This document shows, piece after piece, positions 23,881 through 34,358 of a stretch of DNA of 64,000 bases. Position 1 is the first letter of the stretch. Each line of letters opens with the position of its first letter. Source of the stretch: Zanthoxylum bungeanum. Lineage: Eukaryota; Streptophyta; Magnoliopsida; Sapindales; Rutaceae. The notes beneath the pieces are model-generated. The model worked only from the letters and a program-made list of their open reading frames with translations, was not told where the DNA came from and searched no databases. Where the stretch lies: positions 94,133 to 158,132 of the forward strand of contig SKCR01047771.1 in assembly GCA_019454045.1 (NCBI GenBank). Reading direction: 5' to 3'. Both the position numbers and the translations under genes were made by a program.

Positions 23881-25993
23881 AGCTGAGCAATGTAATCAGG
23901 ACAGTTCATTTTCCAATTCCCGAATTTGCTGCAGTGATGACACTTGTCGTCAGAAGCCTTCTTGGGCTTAGCTATCTTTGCCTGTGGTTGAGGATCGAAA
24001 CCCTTCTTCTTCTTCCCTTTCTTATTCTTTCCCTTTGACCAAGTCTGGGAAGAAGCAGAAAGTGAAGTCAACTGATCGATCAAATCGATCATGTGAAGAA
24101 TATGTGAGCTCACAGCTTACCCCTCATCCAATCGCGCATGGAACAGTTCCATTGCGACCTTGTGTACAATGACTTGTTCTTGGTTCTCAAACGATTCTCT
24201 TAATCATGTCATCATACTATACGCATCTAACATGCCATAGTATTGTTTCTTGAGTCCCGATGAAAGCGAACTTAAGATGTATGATTTAACTTTTAAATCA
24301 TCATCCTTCCAAGCTTGGAAGACTTCACGTTCCTCTGGTGTTGCGTCCTCTACCACAGCAAGGGGCAACGGACCCTCAAGAGCATATCCCAACTTCTCGA
24401 AATCGAGGAAAATCCTCAAATCCAAGTGTAAGTGTTCCTAGAACATGCCAAGATCAACTAAGTGTGATATGTGTGTGAATAAAATCAAAAGAGTTGCGGA
24501 AAATACTCACATTGATCGGATGAGTTCAAGACTTTTTATGCATTTCGGTAGAAGCTCAAAGCCTTCTTGAGTGTTTCCAACACTTGGGTGAGTTTCCCTA
24601 TCACCTTGATTTACTCATTTAAGTGCTAGCTTGAACAAAAAAATGAAAGAAAATTTTCCCCTCCAAGGTTCAAAGTTTCGGCCATTGAGAGAGAAGAGGG
24701 AAATTTTGATTTTCAAAATCAATATATATCAAATACCAAATTTCCAAAAGTTGGTATTAGTCATTCAAAATGAAAAATATAAAATAAAGCTTGAGTGTAG
24801 AGATTGTTTGAATGTTGAAAAAGCAATCCAAGGCTTTACACTTTATTTCAACCACTTCCATCATAAGTCAAAAGTGTGATGTAAGTCAAGTGGGTCCCAC
24901 CACTTGCAAATTCTGAATTTAAGTCGAACAATCTCAACGCGCAACTTCGCTCGGGCTCGGGTTCATTAATTCCGAATTAAGCGAATTACCGTTGGGACTT
25001 AATTAAATCCAATTTAATTAATTAAATAATAATGCCTCGCAATATTATTACTTAAGTCGCTTATGAATTAATTCTAAATTAATTCGTTCGCTTGAATTAA
25101 AATCTAATTTTAATCCCGTATTGAAATCTAATTTCAATTAATATATCTAATATATTATTTTAGCCCAATTAAATAAATTAAATAGTAAAATCTAATTTAA
25201 CTGTTAAATTTACTTTACCGATTAATTCCAAATTAATCGCGTTCTCTCTTCTCGACGAATTTAATCCCAGATAAATTCTCGACGCAATTAATCCCAGATT
25301 AATTCTTTTTATTTTAATTAATCCCAGATTAATTTATTGCCGTAATTAATCCCATATTAATTTTCTCTCTCTCATAATTAATCACAGATTAATTTTCTGT
25401 TCGAGTCAAATCTCAACAGTGAATCTTAGGGAAGCGACCCAAGAGATCCCTGGATATGTTGGCAGTAAATACAATCATCGGACTATCCGAATACGTGTGT
25501 ACCCAGTACCACGTACTTACCGATTTACAAGACATGGTTGGCTTATAGCAAAGCACAAGAACCTCATATTACACTTGCATGAGTATCCAATACCTAAATA
25601 TATGAGAATTATGCCATTATGCCTCCATAATGCGCACAAGTGCAATACTAGTCTATTCCGCATTATCGATGTCCAGTCTCGATAATACTACGACTATGGA
25701 TATTTAATTATTAAACCTTACGTGGATTAATATTGTCTCATATCTTATTAATCTGGTACTAATCATATGGACTTTTATCATTTATATATCCCACTAATCT
25801 AATTACAAATGATAAAATAGCAATTTCCTTTGTCACATAGTTAATTTATACAAAAACATCATGTTCTGTACAAATAATGATGCTATGGGTCATAATTTTC
25901 CAACAACAAGTCCCAATCGGCGAAGTTCTCAGTGCCATTGAGTTTGTTCGCATCTAACATACGCGCAAACTGATTAGTGGATGGTGCCGCCAT
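23881..25993 (-). pseudogene. Y1 gag, split by X1
   Basis: The start ATG at 25993 (MAAPSTNQF) is placed by comparison with Y2 and Z. After about 29 codons the gene is cut by the X1 LTR (24427-25905) and resumes at 24426 with DLRIFLDFEKLGYALEGPL. Compared with Y2, about 60 residues between HMIDLIDQL and TSLSASSQTW are missing. The zinc knuckle reads CHHCSKFGNWKMNC, with Asn where the His ligand should be. Further in-frame stops occur near 24204 and 24115. Inactive. Confidence 0.83.
24422..25910 (-). repeat. X1: X-family solo LTR (24427-25905) in Y1 gag
   Basis: It has TG...CA ends (TGTAAGTGTTCC ... TTTTCCAACA) and flanks CCAAG and ACAAG (one mismatch). Excision restores the gag text seen in Y2. 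On the minus strand it starts TGTTGGAAAATTATGACC like the other X LTRs. The middle has a striking run of AATTAATCCCAGATTAATT-type repeats (about 24960-25400). No genes. Confidence 0.82.
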
Positions 25994-26739
25994 CGTAAAT
26001 CTATCATATAGATCACGAAAAACGGTTAGCAGAAATTAAGCAGTTTCATATAATATCAAAAGCATTAACTAGATCATGGATTTTTAATCTAAAAATGCCC
26101 CTCCCACTAAATCATGCAATACTGTAATCCCCAAACAGAATACAAAGATTTAATAATTAAATTAAATACAAATAGTGAAAGGTGGATCCCATGAATATAT
26201 TTCAGCTCACAGTAGAGGCATGGTCTCGCCTATGTATATTCATCAGGTAGACAACTCATTTGTCAATCACTCACTAGTGACTCATGGGTTTCCGGTCCTG
26301 GTCGTTTCTCGTTGTGACTGATAAGGCAGGCCCACAAGGAGACGTACCAAGGTTAAACTCGTCAATGATAAACTCAAGCTACTTGCGTAACCCTGACAGC
26401 TAGGGCACGTTCAGGATTGCGCTTTCGCTTGAATTTATCTAATATCTGACATACATCCGGTATATATAAATCTCTATCGGCTATACCCTCACAGCAGAGG
26501 CACAGTCTCGGATGTAGTCACAGAGAAATATTCATAAACCGTATTGACAAGACGGACCATATAACATGCATCAAATACATAATTACATTTAAACCTTATT
26601 AATTAGGGATTTTCCGCAAAGTGTCATACACCCTAAATCTAATCAAATTAGATTAAAAAAAGCATGTATAAACTAAGACAACAAGATTAAACATTGAATT
26701 TAATGGGCTAATCATATTAGGGGGCCTAGAATCAGACTC
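25994..26739 (-). other. Y1 5' leader
   Basis: About 745 nt untranslated leader between primer-binding site and gag. It holds two copies of a motif CTCACAG(T/C)AGAGGCA followed by GTCTCG (26205-26228 and 26487-26510). Equivalent positions in Y2 and Z also carry repeats. Confidence 0.7.
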
Positions 26740-26751
26740 GCTCTGATACCA
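26740..26751 (-). promoter_or_regulatory. Y1 primer-binding site (initiator tRNA-Met)
   Basis: The minus strand reads TGGTATCAGAGC, the standard complement of the initiator tRNA-Met 3' end used by plant copia elements. It starts three bases from the LTR end. Confidence 0.92.
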
Positions 26752-26754
26752 TTT

Positions 26755-28581
26755 TGAAGGGGTTATGTGGCGGAAATTCGGTAACGCAGCGAAACAGTGG
26801 AAAATCAAAATTTTCCGATTTCAAAAATTTTTCTCAGATCAATTAAATAAACTTATTTGTTTAATTATCCAATTATCAAATTCTGAAAAAAAATACACAA
26901 TAAATCAAATTTCTTGGTAATTACCGAATTTCCCCAAAACTTTACATTTTGTTCATTTTAGTCCTAAATTGTTCAAAACAATTTTGGATGATTCTAAATC
27001 ATTTCTAAGATGAATTTAACATGTCATACATATCAAATACAAATTGCAACATAAAATCCCTAAATATTGTGCAAAGGCCGAGAGCCTCCTAAGGTGGGGA
27101 AATTGTGCATTTTGCACTTTATATGTTCAAAAAACATTAAGATGAAATCCAATCAACCAAATATTTTATATGCATCATATACACATCCAAATACAAAACA
27201 TAAATGAAAATACCCAAATTTGGAAGTGGTCTTAAACCCTAATATTTTCAATTTCAACAAATTGGACAAATTAGACCAAATTAATTAAATCCAACACTTC
27301 AATCAAGTTTCTACAACACCAATCAAGCCTCACCACAATGAAATAATTATAGAACAATTCTAGGTCACTTAAGAGTGGGTCAATAACTCTAGAATGACAA
27401 CTAGTTTCTTAAATCATCAAAAGAATGCTAATTAACACCTTAGAAGCTTTCAATGATCTTTATACATGCATAACCATATCCACAAACTTCCATCCTCCAA
27501 AAACACAAAGAATAAAAAATAGAAAAACGTAAGAACATCACAAGATGAAGCCAACAACAAGAGGAACATTTTTCTATCTAATGGCAAGTTGGAAATACTT
27601 ACTAAAATCAAAGTTATCTTTGATTTTGTCTTTGTCTTTCTTCTTCTTCCTCTCAAGCTTCTTTTGTTTTCCTTTAATGAAGTTTGGATAAGATTTTTGG
27701 TTAATGAAAAAATATCTAACACTTAGATATTTTTAGGCCTTGGCCGAATTCAACAAAAAGGAAAATACTAATATTTTTCAATTTATTTCATTCAAGCCAA
27801 CTTGCCCACTTGTCTTTTTAAAATTCATTAACACTTTAATGAATTTATTAAAGTCAAGTAAAGCATCTTTAAGTCATCTCAACATTTATCACAACTTTAA
27901 CACATTTATATTTTAATTAATTTAATCATTTAACAATTAATTAATTAATTAATTATTTAAATATAAATATATTAAATATATGTATTATATTTACAATAAA
28001 TATCAAATACATATATATTTATGATATTAGTCAAACATTTCAATTTGACAATTAATTAATGTGTATTTTAATTAATCTAACATTAAATGCAAATACACAA
28101 AAATTAGGAAATGACTATCGGGTCCCAACACATGCATTTTTCGTTTAACCTTTAAACGACTCTGTAAATAATCAATATTATTTATAAATGTTGCCCTAGT
28201 GCTCTACGAGTATATTTCATTAGTGAGACTCTCTAAATTCAGGCATATCCGTCACGAAATCCAATTTTGTGTCCATAATTTACCCACCCGTAAATTATGA
28301 CGACCACTGATAAACTCGCTGAATCATACAGGTCGAGGTCATGGAAAATGTATAATTCCTCCGTCACATGTATCCGGATATATCACAGAGATATAGATGT
28401 AAACGTCAAATCTCTATGGGGACAATCCCGTCGACGTCTTTATTAGCAATCTCTAAAAGAACACTTAGAACTGACTTCTAAAGTGTACCACGGGCCCATG
28501 GTTTTTATCTGATTTCTAATCATATGGACTACCTATGCTCTGTACACAGAACTGACGGATCCTATCTCGATACACACAGGA
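26755..28581 (-). repeat. Y1 5' LTR, truncated
   Basis: It begins at the inner end (plus strand TGAAGGGGTTATGTGG) next to the primer-binding site and matches 13260-15030 and the reverse of 34950-36756. Its outer 570 bp or so are absent. The break at 28581 is exactly where the X3 LTR begins with TGTTGG. Confidence 0.85.
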
Positions 28582-29688
28582 TGTTGGACAATTATGACCC
28601 ATAGCGTCACTATTTGTATAGATCACAGTGTTGTTGTACAAATTAACTATGTGACAAAGGAGATTGCACTCTTATCAAATGTGATTAGATCACCAAGATA
28701 TATAAATGATAGGAGGTCCCTGTGATTTGTTCCTGGATTGAGAATGATATGAGACAGTATCAGTCCACGAAGGATAAATCATTAAATATCCCCAGTCAGA
28801 GTATTATCGAGATTGGACATCGATAAATACGTAAAAGACTAGTATTACACTTGTGCGCGTTGTGATGGCACTACGGCATAATTCTCATATATTTGGGTAT
28901 AGGATACTCACGCAAGTGTAATAGGAGGTTGTGTTTTACCGATGGTACGGGAAACAGCTTCGCTCTGGATAGACCCCATTGGAATCCCATTGGTAGTTTG
29001 ACTATGTGTCTATGGGAGTCTGCAATCAGGGTAGGTGTATTTGGTCTTAACCTGAGACTTGCACCGCTAATACTTGCGACAATCAATATACTTTGGTTGC
29101 GGTCGTCCAGGACTTTAACAGGTTCTGTGTACACCTCTGCTGGGTATATTAAGAATCGTAATGTATTGGGTGTGATGTTAAGACAAAAGTATCACTCCAG
29201 TCATATGGAGATGATGGTCACATAGGATACGGAACTCGTTCTCTTAAATGCTCGAGCTATCAGGATATTATGACTAGGTCATATATATCCGATTATAGAG
29301 ACTATTTGCCCGACATCCGATATGTGCTTCGTACGGGGCAGACACAATTCCAGCCCCAGGCCTAGCACGTGAACATCCGATACTGGATCGACATACACAA
29401 TACTACGTATACTACGCCTGATATATATAACATATTCCTATAAGGATATTTCTGGAGAATTGGGTAGGCATGGCGCTTTGCTAGAAGCCAACCTTGTCTT
29501 GTAAATCGGTACAAACGTAGTACTAGGTACTTACGTGTTTGGATAGTACGACGACCATATTTACTGCCAACATATCTGAGGATCTCATGGCTCGCTTCCC
29601 GAAGATTCACCGATGATGTATGACTCGCACTTTAATTAATCTGGGATTAATTTGATAAGAGAGAAAATTAATATGGGATTAATTACGG
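28582..29688 (+). repeat. X3: truncated X-family LTR at the axis between Y1 and Y2
   Basis: It starts TGTTGGACAATTATGACCC and is collinear with the reverse complement of 46739 down to about 45640. It stops in the AT-rich GGGATTAATTACGG zone and passes into the Y2 leader at 29689. It is oriented opposite to X1 and X2. Confidence 0.82.
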
Positions 29689-30396
29689 AAATTCAATGTT
29701 TAATCTTGCTGTCTTAGTTTATAAATGCTTGTTTTAATCTAATTTGATTAGATTTATGGTGTATGACACTTTGCGGAAAATCCATAATTAATAAGGTTTA
29801 AATGTAATTATGTATTTGAAGTTTGTTATATAGTCCGTCTTGTCAATACGGTTTATGAATATTTCTCTATGACTACATCTGAGACCGTTGCTCTGCTGTG
29901 AGGGTGTAGCCGATAGAGATTTATTTATTGCGGATGTATGTCAGATACTAGATAAATTCAAGCGAAAGAGCAACCCTGAATGTGCCCTAGCTGTCAGGGT
30001 TACGCAAGTAGCTTGAGTTTATCATTGACGAGTTTAACCTTGGTACATCTCCTTGTGGGCCTGCCTTAGCAGTCACAACGAGAAACGACCAGGACCGGAA
30101 ACCCATGTGTCACTAGTGAGTGATTGACAAATGAGTTGTCTACCTGATGAATATACGTAGGCGAGACTGTGCCTCTGCTGTGAGCTGAAATATATTCATG
30201 GGATCCACCTTTCACTATTTGTATTTAATTTAATTATTAAATCTTTGTATTCTGTTTGGGGATTATAGTTTTGCATGATTTAGTTGGAGGGGCATTTTTA
30301 GATTAAAAATCCATTATCTAGTTAATGCTTTTGATATTATATGAAACTGCTTAATTTCTGCTAACCATTTTTCGTGATCTATATGATAGATTTGCG
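29689..30396 (+). other. Y2 5' leader
   Basis: It is homologous to 25994-26700 reversed. It carries two copies of the leader motif (GCTCTGCTGTGAG near 29890 and GCCTCTGCTGTGAG near 30171). Confidence 0.7.
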
Positions 30397-31250
30397 ATGG
30401 CGGCACCATCCACTAATCAGTTTACGCGTATGTTAGATGCGAACAAACTCAAGGGAACTGAATTTCGCCGATTAGGACTTGGATTTGAGGATTGTCCTCG
30501 ATTTCGAGAAGTTGGGATATGTTCTTGAGGGTCCGCTGCCCCTTGCTGTGGTAGAGGACACAACACCGGAGGCACGTGAAGTCTTCCAAGCTTGGAAGGA
30601 TGATGATTTAAAAGTTAAATCATACATCTTAAGTTCGCTTTCAACGGGACTCAAGAAACAATACTATGACATGTTAGATGCGTATACTATGATGACACGA
30701 TTAAGAGAATCGTTTGAGAACCAAGAACAAGCCATTGTTCACAAGGTCGCAATGGAATTGTTCCATACGCGATTGGATGAGGGGCAAACTGTGAGCTCGC
30801 ATGTTCTTCACATGATCGATTTGATCGATCAGCTGAGGTAACATAATCTCCCTCTGAATGAAATTCTCGGTAGGAGTGTCATTCTTGGTTTGCTCTCAGC
30901 TTCATATCGCCAATTTGTGATGTATTTCAACATGAATGGGATTATCTGCACCTACCATGAGCTGCATATGATGTTACTCATGGTGGAAGAGGACCTCAAG
31001 AATGGAGTACCAACTCGCCCTCCCAGACCTACTTCACTTTCTGCTTCTTCCCAGACTTGGTCAAAGGGAAAGAAGAAGAAAGGGAATAAGAAGAAGGGTT
31101 TCGGTCCTCAACAGCAGGCAAAGATAGCTAAGCCCAAGAGGGCTTCTGATGACAAGTGCCATCACTGCAGCAAAGTCGGGCATTGGAAAATGAACTGTCC
31201 TGACTATATTGCTCAGCTGAGGAATGAGAGAGCATCTACATCATGTACAT
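30397..31250 (+). pseudogene. Y2 gag
   Basis: The ATG at 30397 gives MAAPSTNQFTRMLDANKLKG. A two-base loss near 30456 and a TAG in place of the Trp codon of DWDL break it, and the frame resumes at 30479 (DLRIVLDFEKLGYVLEGPL). Another stop follows DLIDQLR at 30839. The zinc knuckle CHHCSKVGHWKMNC (about 31158-31200) is intact, with C-C-H-C ligands, unlike Y1. Lys-rich KGKKKKGNKKKG precedes it. Confidence 0.85.
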
Positions 31251-34200
31251 TTATTTTTCCAGTTATTGATATATCTTTGGCTTGTGAAGCCGTTACATCC
31301 ACCTGGATTTTAGATTCTGCTTGTCCCATTCACATTTGCAATTCGTTGCAGGTGCTGAAGGAAAGTAGGAAACTGAAGCTTGGAGAGATGTAGTTGCGAT
31401 TTGGGAGTGGAGACTCACTGGATGCAGTTGCAGTGGGAGTATGCAAGATCCCTTTTCCGAAAGGGACACTTTTGTTATATGACTGTTATTTTGTACCTGG
31501 ATGTGTAGCTAATATTATATCTCTTTTTGTATTGGATACAGAAGGCTATTGTATTAATATTAATAAATGTTCTTTGTATTTATATGGTAAGCGTAATATT
31601 CAGATCCTCTGTTGTCCAAATAAGCATGGTCATTATACATTGCAAACTTCAAAAGATATTTTGAATACTGGAATTAATAAATGTAGTTTACCTGTTGTTA
31701 ATAATACTGAACTTTGGCATATGCGGCTAGGTCATATAGGCGTTAAACGCCTTACCCAATTGGTTAGGAATGGTTTGATACCAGATCTTACAATTGAATC
31801 TTATCTAACTTGTGAATCGTGTATTGAGGGTAAGATGACCAAAGTCCCATTTTCAGGTGTTGGACACTGTGCGACTAACTTACTGGAACTCGTACATTCT
31901 GATGTATGTGGTCCACTAAGTCAGACTGCTCACAGTGGTTATTCATACTTCGTTACCTTTACCGATGATTTATCATGGTACGATTATGTCTATTTGATGC
32001 GACATAAATCGGAAACCTTTGAAAAGTTCAAAGAGTTCCGAAATGAAGTAGAAAAACAAACTTGTCAATATATTAAATGCCTTCGATCTGATCGAGGCGG
32101 AGAATATATGAGTGGTGAGTTCATTGATTATATGAAGGAGAATGGGATTCTCGCTCAATATACTCCTCCAGGTACTCCACAGCACAATGGAGTGTCTGAG
32201 AGGAGAAATCGGACTTTATTGGATATGGTCTGATCGATGTTGAGTTTCACAGATTTGCCCTATTTCTTATGGGGCTACTCTCTTTTAACAGCTGCGCATC
32301 TTTTGAATAAGATTCCTTCAAAAGTTATTCCTACGACTCCGTATGAGATATGGTTCGGTAGGAGACCAAATCTTAGTTACATTAAGGTTTGGGGTTGTCC
32401 TGCCTATATCACGATGACTCGGCAAGATAAGCTTTTACCCCGAAAGCAAAAGTTTAGGTTTGTCAGATATCATTTGAATACGATGGGATATATGTTCTAT
32501 GATAATGAGCATCGAAATGTGTTCGTAGCTCGCTTCACAAGATTTCTAGATGTATAATTTTTGTCAGAAGGTGGTAATCATAGACAGGTTGAACTTGATG
32601 AAGTCCAACCAGAAAACAACGAACAAACGGAGGAACCTGAAGTTCAAGTAAATGAAAGACCTTCAACACACACACTCTGTAGGTCAGAAAGGGTATCTAG
32701 ACCTCCTGAACGCTTGTATTTGATACAAGAAAATAGTCTAGATGTTCTCTTAGTTGAAGAGACTGATCATCTTACCTATAGAGAATCGATGTTGGACATC
32801 GATTCCGTGAAATGGCAAAGTGCCATGAAATCCGAGATAGACTCAATACATGAGAATCAAGTTTGGGACTTGGTTCCGCATCCCGAAGGAATTGTTCCTA
32901 TCGGTTGTAAATGGGTTTACAAAAGGAAGCGAGGGCCTGACGGTAAGGTTGAAACTTACAAGGCCCGACTGGTAGCAAAAGGTTACACGCAACGACCTGG
33001 TGTCAACTACGATGAAACTTTTTCACCAGTTGAAATGCTTAAGTCTATTAGGATTTTTCTTTCTATAGCTGCGTATCATGACTACGAGATTTGGCAAATG
33101 GATGTCAAAACTGCTTTTCTAAATGGATTTCTTGATGAAGAAATCTATATGGAATAGCCGGAAGGTTTTGCATCCAGCGAAAACTCGGGTATGGTGTGTA
33201 AGCTTAAGAAGTCCATTTATGGACTTAAACAAGCTTCACGAAGCCGGAATCTTAGATTCGACGAGATTATTAGATTGTCTGGTTTTCTCAAGAATTCGGA
33301 AGAATCATGTGTGTATCAGAAGGCCAGTGGGAGCATGGTCATATTTTTAGTCCTATATATTGATGACATCCTAATCATTGGGAATGATATAGGAATGTTA
33401 CAAAGCGTCAAAGCGAACCTCTGTAAGAATTTCTCCATGAAGGACCTGGGAGAAGCTTCTTATGTTTTAGGGATAAAACTCTATAGAGATAGACAAATGA
33501 GGCTGATTGGGTTATCTCAATCAATGTACATAGATAAGATCTTGGAATGGTATAATTTTGGTAACTGTAAGACATCAAACATACCGTTCAGACATGAGAT
33601 TCATCTTTCGAAGAAGATGAGTCCACAAACAGAAGATGAGAAGGTTAGAATGTCTAACTAACCTTATGCTTCGTGTTTGGGTAGCATAATATATGTCATG
33701 TTATGTACGAGGCCTGATATCAGTTTTGCTGTTAGCATAACTAGTCGATATCAGTCCAATCCAGGTAATGACCATTGGATGGCCATTAAACATATCCTGA
33801 AGTATCTTAAAGGTACTAAGGATAAGTTGATAATTTATGAAGGATAAGAACTGCAAGTTAACGGGTATACGGATTCCGATTTCCAATCGGATCCCGATGA
33901 TAGAAAGTCTACATCTGGATTCGTCTTTACCCTTAACGGAGGTGCAGTTTATTGGAAGAGTTCCAAACATGGGTCAACAGCAGATTCCACCACTGAGGCG
34001 GAATATATTGCAGCTTCTGAAGCTGCAAAGGAGGCTGTGTGGATAAAGAATTTTATCACAGAATTGGGAGTTGTCCCAAGTATCGAGAATGCGATTCCAT
34101 TATACTATGATAATACTGGAGCCATTGCGCAAGCAAAGGAACCAAGGGCGTATCAGAAGTCGAAGCATGTGGAACGAAAGTACCACATCATTCGAGAGAT

Positions 34201-34330
34201 TGTGTCGCGAGGGGTTTTTGTCGTGTGCAAGGTACCGAGTGAAGATAATGTAGCAGACCCGCTGACGAAGGCCATACCTCCGAAGTTGTTTGATGAACAC
34301 GTAGAGTCGATGGGTATTAGATACAATTGA
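31251..34330 (+). pseudogene. Y2 pol: protease, integrase, RT, RNase H
   Basis: Domains in order: protease region WILDSACPIHICNS, GAG-pre-integrase (LWHMRLGHIGVKRL and CESCIEGKMTKVPF), integrase (LVHSDVCGPLSQ, FTDDLSWYDYVYL, SDRGGEYMSGEF, TPQHNGVSERRNRT), RT (KWVYKRKRGPDGKVE, VKTAFLNGFLDEEIYME, LYIDDILIIGND) and RNase H ending ADPLTKAIPPKLFDEHVESM and GIRYN-stop. In-frame stops at 31391, 32231, 32555, 33155, 33659 and near 33844 break it. The 33155 TAG (Gln position in IYMEQPEG) is shared with Y1. Apart from these, the frame is well kept. Confidence 0.9.
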
Positions 34331-34340
34331 TATTGGCACT

Positions 34341-34358
34341 AGAGCAAGTTGTAGATTT
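34341..34358 (+). other. Y2 polypurine tract (decayed)
   Basis: AGAGCAAGTTGTAGATTT lies directly before the LTR start TGTTGGGG. Y1 has GTGGGAGATTT at this place. Confidence 0.6.

Larger units (their letters stand above)
13260..28581 (-). mobile_element. Y1: degenerate Angela/BARE-like copia element with nested W2, W3 and X1
   Basis: Reading the minus strand: a truncated 5' LTR (26755-28581), a tRNA-Met primer-binding site (26740-26751), leader, gag, protease, integrase, RT, RNase H, polypurine tract and 3' LTR (20746 down to 13260). Phrases such as NFSMKDVGEDSYFL, GLSQSTYINKILERY and FITELGVVPSIENTIPLYYDN match the Angela/BARE-1 lineage (established family features; the assignment is mine). 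The 3' LTR is broken by W2, which itself contains W3; gag is broken by X1. Many stops make it inactive. Confidence 0.87.
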
